Positions 12,646 to 15,913 of a stretch of DNA of 15,913 bases are shown here, in pieces. The notes under the pieces were generated by a model. It did no database searches. It saw only the letters and a list, made by a program, of their open reading frames with translations, and had not been told where the DNA came from. The position numbers were made by a program, and so were the translations under genes. The DNA is from an uncultured Collinsella sp. GTDB lineage: Bacteria; Actinomycetota; Coriobacteriia; Coriobacteriales; Coriobacteriaceae. Numbering within the stretch: the first letter of the stretch is position 1; the number at the start of each line of letters is the position of its first letter. The stretch covers positions 1 through 15,913 of the forward strand of contig UQHZ01000036.1 of the NCBI GenBank assembly GCA_900541055.1, read 5' to 3'.

Positions 12646-12686
12646 GGGAATATGACGGCGTCGCGGGAGCGGCGCCGTTTCTGGTT
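12623..12686 (+). repeat. attL-like repeat: tRNA 3' end plus terminator
   Basis: 64 bases, from the T loop of the tRNA through its terminator, recur at 15797-15860 with two mismatches (12666 and 12681). Duplicated tRNA 3' ends are the classical scar of integration by a tyrosine recombinase. Identity starts at TTCGAATCC and stops after TGGTT. Confidence 0.92.
12655..12686 (+). terminator. tRNA-Arg terminator
   Basis: ACGGCGTCGC (12655-12664) pairs with GCGGCGCCGT (12669-12678), with one G-U, around the loop GGGA, followed by a T-rich stretch. It lies inside the duplicated attachment repeat. Confidence 0.88.
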
Positions 12687-12699
12687 TGCGGGGGCCGCC

Positions 12700-12735
12700 G
12701 GCGGATTCGGGCCGTCGACACCCGCGTCACCAATT
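12700..12735 (-). repeat. antisense copy of the tRNA-Arg 3' half, part of a 25-bp repeat
   Basis: 12700-12725 is the reverse complement of tRNA bases 12609-12634 in 24 of 26 positions, covering the anticodon-stem 3' side, variable region and T arm. The overlapping 25 bases 12711-12735 recur without mismatch at 15754-15778. No second tRNA gene can be folded from it. Confidence 0.85.
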
Positions 12736-12864
12736 GCGTCTAGAGCCCTCCGGTAGAGTGTCCAAGCCCTAAAGCCCAGTTGATGCTACGGGGTTTAGAG
12801 GCGGACTGAAGCAAGGGGAAGACATGTCCGCTCGGGGTGATAGACTAACGCTGTGGTAAATACA

Positions 12865-12877
12865 GGACAGTTTGACC
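12865..12877. promoter_or_regulatory. putative methyltransferase operator
   Basis: GGACAGTTTGACC is a quasi-palindrome (4 of 6 pairs complementary) 25 bp upstream of the methyltransferase ATG. It resembles the GGACA-type inverted repeat that M.SsoII, a methyltransferase with an N-terminal HTH like the one here, binds to control its own operon (from memory). Self-repression is therefore plausible but inferred. The rest of 12736-12902 shows nothing else I can name with confidence. Confidence 0.45.
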
Positions 12878-12902
12878 GTTTTTCAACCAAGATAGGCGTC
12901 CC

Positions 12903-14051
12903 ATGCAACTAAATGCAGCTGATATAGCGCAAAAGAGAATTGACCTCGGCCTCACCCAAAAGGAGTTCGCCGCCGCCCTTGGTATGGGCTCGTCTGGCGA
13001 ACGCACCGTTCGGCGCTGGGAGTCTGGGGATACTAGTCCAACGGCGGCTGAATGCGCCTTTATCGCATCGCTCGATGCGGGGGCTCCATTTGACCAAGGG
13101 GAGCGCAGCGACGCGCCTTTTACCTTCTGCGATCTCTTCGCGGGCATCGGCGGTATACGAATGCCGTTCCAGGAGCTTGGCGGTAGGTGCGTCTTCTCTT
13201 GCGAGTGGGATAAGTTCGCCCAGAAAACCTACCGGATGAACTATGGAGAGACCCCGGCGGGCGACATCCGTCAGGTCGCATCAAACGATATACCGGACTT
13301 CGATGTCCTGCTCGCAGGCTTTCCTTGTCAGCCATTCTCCCTTGCAGGCGTTTCGAAGAAGCAATCTTTGGGGAGACCCACCGGCTTTGAGGATAAAACG
13401 CAGGGAACCCTCTTTTTCGAGGTCGCTCGCATCATACGCGACAAGCGCCCGAAGGCCTTCTTGCTTGAGAACGTTAAGAACCTTACGAGTCACGACGGCG
13501 GGAAGACCTTCAAGGTCATACGACAGACGCTTGAGGAGGACCTTGGGTACCATATTTTCTGGAAAGTGCTTGATTCAAAAAACTGGACGTGCCAGCACAG
13601 GGAGCGCATCTACATCGTGGGGTTCAGGGAGGAAGTTCCCTTCTCGTGGGATGACCTTGAGGTGCCGGGACCGGGACATACGCTAGGGGAAATCCTCGAA
13701 GAGCAACCAAACGAACGCTACACCATTTCGGATAAGCTATGGGCCTATCTGCGCGCCTATCGCGAAAAGCATGAGGCGGCGGGCCACGGCTTTGGATACT
13801 CGATGGTCGGCCCAGAGGACACGACAAGGACGCTTTCCGCCCGGTACCACAAGGATGGCAGCGAGATTCTGGTCGGGCAGGAAGGAAAAAACCCTCGTAA
13901 ACTCACTCCCCGCGAATGCGCGCGCCTGCAAGGATTTCCCGATGAGTTCATCATCCCGGTGTCGGATACTCAGGCATACAGGCAGTTCGGCAACTCCGTG
14001 ACCGTGCCGGTCGTGCGCTCGGTCGCGAAGTTGATGATGGAGGTGTTCTAG
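12903..14051 (+). CDS. DNA cytosine-5 methyltransferase, EcoRII/Dcm type, with N-terminal HTH
   Basis: A 382-residue type II methyltransferase. Residues 1-60 form an XRE-like helix-turn-helix (LGLTQKEFAAAL, then TVRRWESGDTSP). The catalytic domain shows motif I DLFAGIGG (77-84), motif IV PCQPFS (141-146) with catalytic Cys142, motif VI ENV (189-191), motif VIII QHRERIYIVG (231-240), a target-recognition stretch at about 250-330, and motif X FGNSVTVPV (362-370). It should methylate C5 of cytosine. The EcoRII-family partner enzyme suggests a CCNGG-type site such as CCWGG. The start at 12903 has only a weak ribosome site (AGG at 12895), suiting tight control. The stop lies 1 nt before the endonuclease start. 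N-terminal HTH domains in M.EcoRII and M.SsoII relatives repress their own promoters. Confidence 0.94.
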   Translation: MQLNAADIAQKRIDLGLTQKEFAAALGMGSSGERTVRRWESGDTSPTAAECAFIASLDAGAPFDQGERSDAPFTFCDLFAGIGGIRMPFQELGGRCVFSCEWDKFAQKTYRMNYGETPAGDIRQVASNDIPDFDVLLAGFPCQPFSLAGVSKKQSLGRPTGFEDKTQGTLFFEVARIIRDKRPKAFLLENVKNLTSHDGGKTFKVIRQTLEEDLGYHIFWKVLDSKNWTCQHRERIYIVGFREEVPFSWDDLEVPGPGHTLGEILEEQPNERYTISDKLWAYLRAYREKHEAAGHGFGYSMVGPEDTTRTLSARYHKDGSEILVGQEGKNPRKLTPRECARLQGFPDEFIIPVSDTQAYRQFGNSVTVPVVRSVAKLMMEVF

Positions 14052-14052
14052 G

Positions 14053-15267
14053 ATGGACTATGGAGTACTTGGCGCGTATTTTGATGGTGCTGTCGCGAAA
14101 ACCCTCGCGGGCGTTGACATCATGGGGGCCAATAAAAGCCACCAGCACGAATTCAACGGCGTGGGGCCTTTGCGCGCGCTTTTCGGAGACGATGACATAA
14201 AGGGGATGCGAACTACCTTCGCATATCTCGATGATGGTGCAGACCCTATATTCGACCATGGTTATACCACTTGGTACGACGCCCGCAGGAAGCATCCAAC
14301 TAGAACTGAGTATAGGCTCTACTACAACGATAATGCTGCCATGGGCATGGCCCGTCCGGGCGACCTCATGGTTTTGGCCCTACACGAAGCCAAGGAGGTC
14401 GTAATCCTATTTGCCCGAGCGGGGAGTACGGCGGAATCTCAAGTTCGCTGGCTCTTCGCGCTCGACGGGGTTGGCGAGAAGGGTTTTACGCCCTCTGCTC
14501 GGGAGGATACGCGCATCACGTCGATCGCCGCAAGGATTTTGGAGTCCATCGGCATCGAAGTTAGCATGCCGATCGCAGCGGAGAACTTCCTCGACGGTAT
14601 GATCGAGAAATTCGGCGAGTCCTTCCCCAAAGGGGCAGACTTCTCAGCCTACTCAGCTTCCACCCTTGGAAAGCTCGATTGGACGGGCGACCCGGATGGC
14701 TGCTTGGTCGCTTGTTACGAACGCGAAGAGATGCTGTTCCGCGTCTTCGAGCGGCATCTCTTGGAGCGCGACCTCGCGCCATACCTTGGCTCGGCGCTTG
14801 ATGTTGATGGCGTGCTGCGCACCACTATGTCGGCCTTCCAGCGCCGCAAGTCCCGTGCGGGGACGGCGTTCGAGAATCAACTCTCGATGCTATTCGATGC
14901 TAGGGGCATACGCTACTCGGCGCAGAAATACACCGAGGGCAAATCAAAGCCGGATTTCATCTTTCCCTCTATTGACGATTACCACGACCCCAAGTTCCCT
15001 GTCGCTCGACTGACGATGCTCGGTGCCAAGACAACCATCAAGGAGCGTTGGCGTCAGGTGCTTGATGAGGCTGACAGAATCGAGGACAAGCATCTTGTAA
15101 CACTTGAGCCCGCCGTAAGTGAGGATTACACACGAGCTATGGCTAAGGACAGGCTCAGCCTCGTTGTGCCCTCATCGCTGTTCGAAACCTACACGCCCGC
15201 GCAAAGGGAATGGCTCATGAGCGTCAACGACTTCTGCAGGCTGGTAGAAGCCCGACAGCACGAGTAG
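14053..15267 (+). CDS. EcoRII-family type II restriction endonuclease
   Basis: A 404-residue enzyme, as I recall the same length as EcoRII. Residues 1-175 correspond to the EcoRII N-terminal effector (B3-like) domain. The catalytic domain contains RRKSRAGTAFENQLSMLF (264-281), EGKSKPDFIFPS (295-306) and GAKTTIKERWRQVLDEADR (324-342), all highly typical of EcoRII/PspGI relatives. By analogy Glu274, Asp301 and Lys326 form the metal-dependent active site. EcoRII needs two or more CCWGG copies, one acting as effector, and the retained N-terminal domain predicts the same here. Its ribosome site GGAGGT (14039-14044) lies inside the methyltransferase gene, so the two are translationally close and the protective enzyme is made first. 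The gene is intact and ends before a clear terminator. Confidence 0.92.
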   Translation: MDYGVLGAYFDGAVAKTLAGVDIMGANKSHQHEFNGVGPLRALFGDDDIKGMRTTFAYLDDGADPIFDHGYTTWYDARRKHPTRTEYRLYYNDNAAMGMARPGDLMVLALHEAKEVVILFARAGSTAESQVRWLFALDGVGEKGFTPSAREDTRITSIAARILESIGIEVSMPIAAENFLDGMIEKFGESFPKGADFSAYSASTLGKLDWTGDPDGCLVACYEREEMLFRVFERHLLERDLAPYLGSALDVDGVLRTTMSAFQRRKSRAGTAFENQLSMLFDARGIRYSAQKYTEGKSKPDFIFPSIDDYHDPKFPVARLTMLGAKTTIKERWRQVLDEADRIEDKHLVTLEPAVSEDYTRAMAKDRLSLVVPSSLFETYTPAQREWLMSVNDFCRLVEARQHE

Positions 15268-15293
15268 AACCACGAGACGTTTTTTAGAAATGA

Positions 15294-15329
15294 GGCCGGA
15301 GACCAGTTGAGTCTCCGGTCTTCTTTTTT
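15294..15329 (+). terminator. intrinsic terminator of the R-M operon
   Basis: CCGGAGAC (15296-15303) pairs with GTCTCCGG (15311-15318), extended by two further pairs, around a 7-base loop. TTCTTTTTT follows. It lies 27 bp after the endonuclease stop and directly abuts the broken end of the ATPase remnant. Confidence 0.92.
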
Positions 15330-15339
15330 CACTCGCAAC

Positions 15340-15504
15340 AGATTCGTCGATCACGAGGTGGGATTTGTATTTGGACTGCGCAAACTCTTGGGCAAGGGTG
15401 CTTTTTCCAACGCGGCGGGCCCCCTCGAGCATGATGGCTCGGGATCCATTGCTCGCTTTCCAATCGAGGAGTTTATTGTAGGCCGTACGTCTGAATACTG
15501 ACAT
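15340..15504 (-). pseudogene. truncated start of a second DUF4143-type ATPase
   Basis: From ATG 15504 the minus strand encodes about 55 residues that match the N-terminus of a DUF4143 ATPase: MSVFRRTAYNKLLDWK, then the Walker A loop GARRVGKST and the helix LAQEFAQSKYKSHLVID. The family continues from here for about 350 residues, but after LVIDE the frame runs into the R-M terminator and antisense endonuclease sequence, so the rest of the gene is missing. It differs from the intact ATPase at 297 in sequence and belongs to the more common GARRVGKST subgroup. Its start region AGATTGG-GC-AATCATG matches that of the first gene (AGATTGG-AG-AATCATG), and it keeps its own upstream iterons. The break probably marks where the R-M cassette was joined. 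The exact left limit is uncertain by some 15 bases. Confidence 0.82.
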
Positions 15505-15527
15505 GATTGCCCAATCTAGCTGCTGTA

Positions 15528-15612
15528 TACACGAAATGGGAAGTGTGGTTACCTGATTCAATACACGAAATGGGAAGTATATACAGGCCCTTTTCTACAC
15601 GAAATGGGAAGT
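15528..15612 (-). repeat. three 17-bp iterons, 34-bp period
   Basis: TACACGAAATGGGAAGT occurs without change at 15528-15544, 15562-15578 and 15596-15612. Each pair is separated by 17 bases of unrelated sequence, so the period is exactly 34 bp. The first copy ends 24 bases upstream of the remnant ATPase start on the minus strand, placing the array over its promoter. On that strand the unit reads ACTTCCCATTTCGTGTA. A cooperative DNA-binding site set is the likely role. The 140 bases beyond the array (15613-15753) show nothing I can name. Confidence 0.9.
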
Positions 15613-15753
15613 GCGGGTACCGCTGGAGCTTGTTGGGATAGATGGAGCGCATGTGTTGCGTCGCTCAGGTATGCTCATATGTGCCTAGAGTTTCACATGC
15701 CGAGAAAGGTTGATGGCTGCCATATCCACATACCAAAACACGGAGCGCTCAGC

Positions 15754-15778
15754 GCCGTCGACACCCGCGTCACCAATT
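15754..15778 (-). repeat. right copy of the 25-bp inner repeat
   Basis: Identical to 12711-12735 over 25 bases and in the same orientation. 15755-15768 is antisense to tRNA bases 12609-12622. It lies 18 bp before the attR-like repeat, whereas the left copy lies 24 bp after the attL-like repeat, so both would flank the joined core in an excised circle. Confidence 0.88.
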
Positions 15779-15796
15779 TCCCCGCGGGGGGGAGTT

Positions 15797-15860
15797 TTCG
15801 AATCCGCCCGGGGGCACCAGGGAATATGACGGCGTCGCGTGAGCGGCGCCGTTTTTGGTT
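15797..15860 (+). repeat. attR-like repeat
   Basis: The second copy of the tRNA 3' end plus terminator, matching 12623-12686 in 62 of 64 positions. Sequence before TTCGAATCC differs from the tRNA, so this copy is not a gene, only the attachment scar. Confidence 0.92.
15829..15856 (+). terminator. duplicated tRNA terminator in attR
   Basis: The same 10-bp stem as at 12655 with loop GTGA and a longer T-run (TTTTT, 15852-15856), so it looks fully functional. It may stop transcripts leaving the island. Confidence 0.75.
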
Positions 15861-15874
15861 CAAGACTTTAGTCT

Positions 15875-15895
15875 GCTGGCCGCGCAGCGGCCAGC
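15875..15895. terminator. GC-rich hairpin after the island
   Basis: GCTGGCCGC (15875-15883) pairs perfectly with GCGGCCAGC (15887-15895) around GCA, followed by TTTAAA. The T-run is too short for a confident terminator. The remaining 18 bases to the window edge hold nothing recognisable. Confidence 0.45.
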
Positions 15896-15913
15896 TTTAA
15901 ACCACCCGCTACG

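Larger units (their letters stand above)
12623..15860. mobile_element. tRNA-Arg genomic island with EcoRII-type R-M genes, no integrase
   Basis: A 3.2-kb segment bounded by the 64-bp direct repeats of the tRNA 3' end. It carries the cytosine methyltransferase, its restriction enzyme, a truncated second DUF4143 ATPase and repeat families, but no integrase or excisionase gene. It is either a remnant left after deletion or a non-autonomous cassette mobilised by an integrase encoded elsewhere. A further 25-bp repeat pair lies just inside both ends. Confidence 0.8.

Noticed and set aside
12393..12743. 116-codon frame across the tRNA
   Set aside because: It translates the tRNA gene and its terminator, so it cannot be a normal protein gene.
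12760..12806. Possible structured RNA (GTCC...CCTAAA / TTTAG...GGAC pairing)
   Set aside because: The pairing is short and interrupted with no repeat or covariation evidence available, so it could easily be chance.
15528..15612. Mini CRISPR array (3 repeats, equal spacers)
   Set aside because: Repeats and spacers are only 17 bp each, there is no cas gene or leader, and the position over a gene start fits operator iterons better.

Overview
The window looks like a contig end from a GC-rich gut actinobacterium of the Coriobacteriia, most likely Collinsella or a close relative. This is inferred from the gene set and codon style, not from a marker gene: a mannose-family PTS operon followed by DUF956, a DUF5692-like membrane protein behind a TetR regulator, a GltD-like flavoprotein and a lone HypA. 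The first bases are not biological. Positions 10-42 are an exact match, from memory, to the Illumina Nextera read-1 transposase adapter, so the left edge is an untrimmed contig end.

Layout. 43-1649: a lower-GC accessory segment with one complete AAA/DUF4143 ATPase behind a three-copy repeat that covers its promoter. 1723-3222 (-): an acidic, single-pass membrane protein of unknown role. 3459-5192 (-): a TetR regulator and, 63 bp downstream, a multi-pass membrane protein. These are divergent from 5380-8616 (+), which encodes a 925-residue iron-sulfur/FAD/NAD(P) oxidoreductase and a HypA-type nickel chaperone. Two identical-core palindromes (TTGAC-N5-GTCAA) sit 23 bp apart in the divergent region and are the obvious TetR operators, so these four genes are probably one redox regulon. 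8621-8994: a REP-like hairpin and a long AT-rich leader. 8995-12277: PTS EIIAB, EIIC, EIID and DUF956, with a strong hairpin terminator just before DUF956. 12296-12511: an array of related hairpin arms with an exact 62-bp period.

12570-15860: a tRNA-Arg(CCT) gene whose 3' end plus terminator is repeated 3,174 bp downstream (64 bp, 2 mismatches). Between the copies lies a compact island with no integrase. It holds a Dcm/EcoRII-type cytosine-5 methyltransferase with an N-terminal HTH, an EcoRII-family restriction endonuclease 1 nt downstream, and the truncated start of a second DUF4143 ATPase behind three 17-bp iterons at an exact 34-bp period. A second repeat pair of 25 bp, partly antisense to the tRNA, lies just inside both island ends.

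The most unusual material is: the repeat-guarded DUF4143 genes (two different repeat families, similar start-codon leader); the integrase-less tRNA-bounded restriction-modification cassette with its antisense tRNA fragments; the double TetR operator in front of the fused oxidoreductase; and the 62-bp-period hairpin array.
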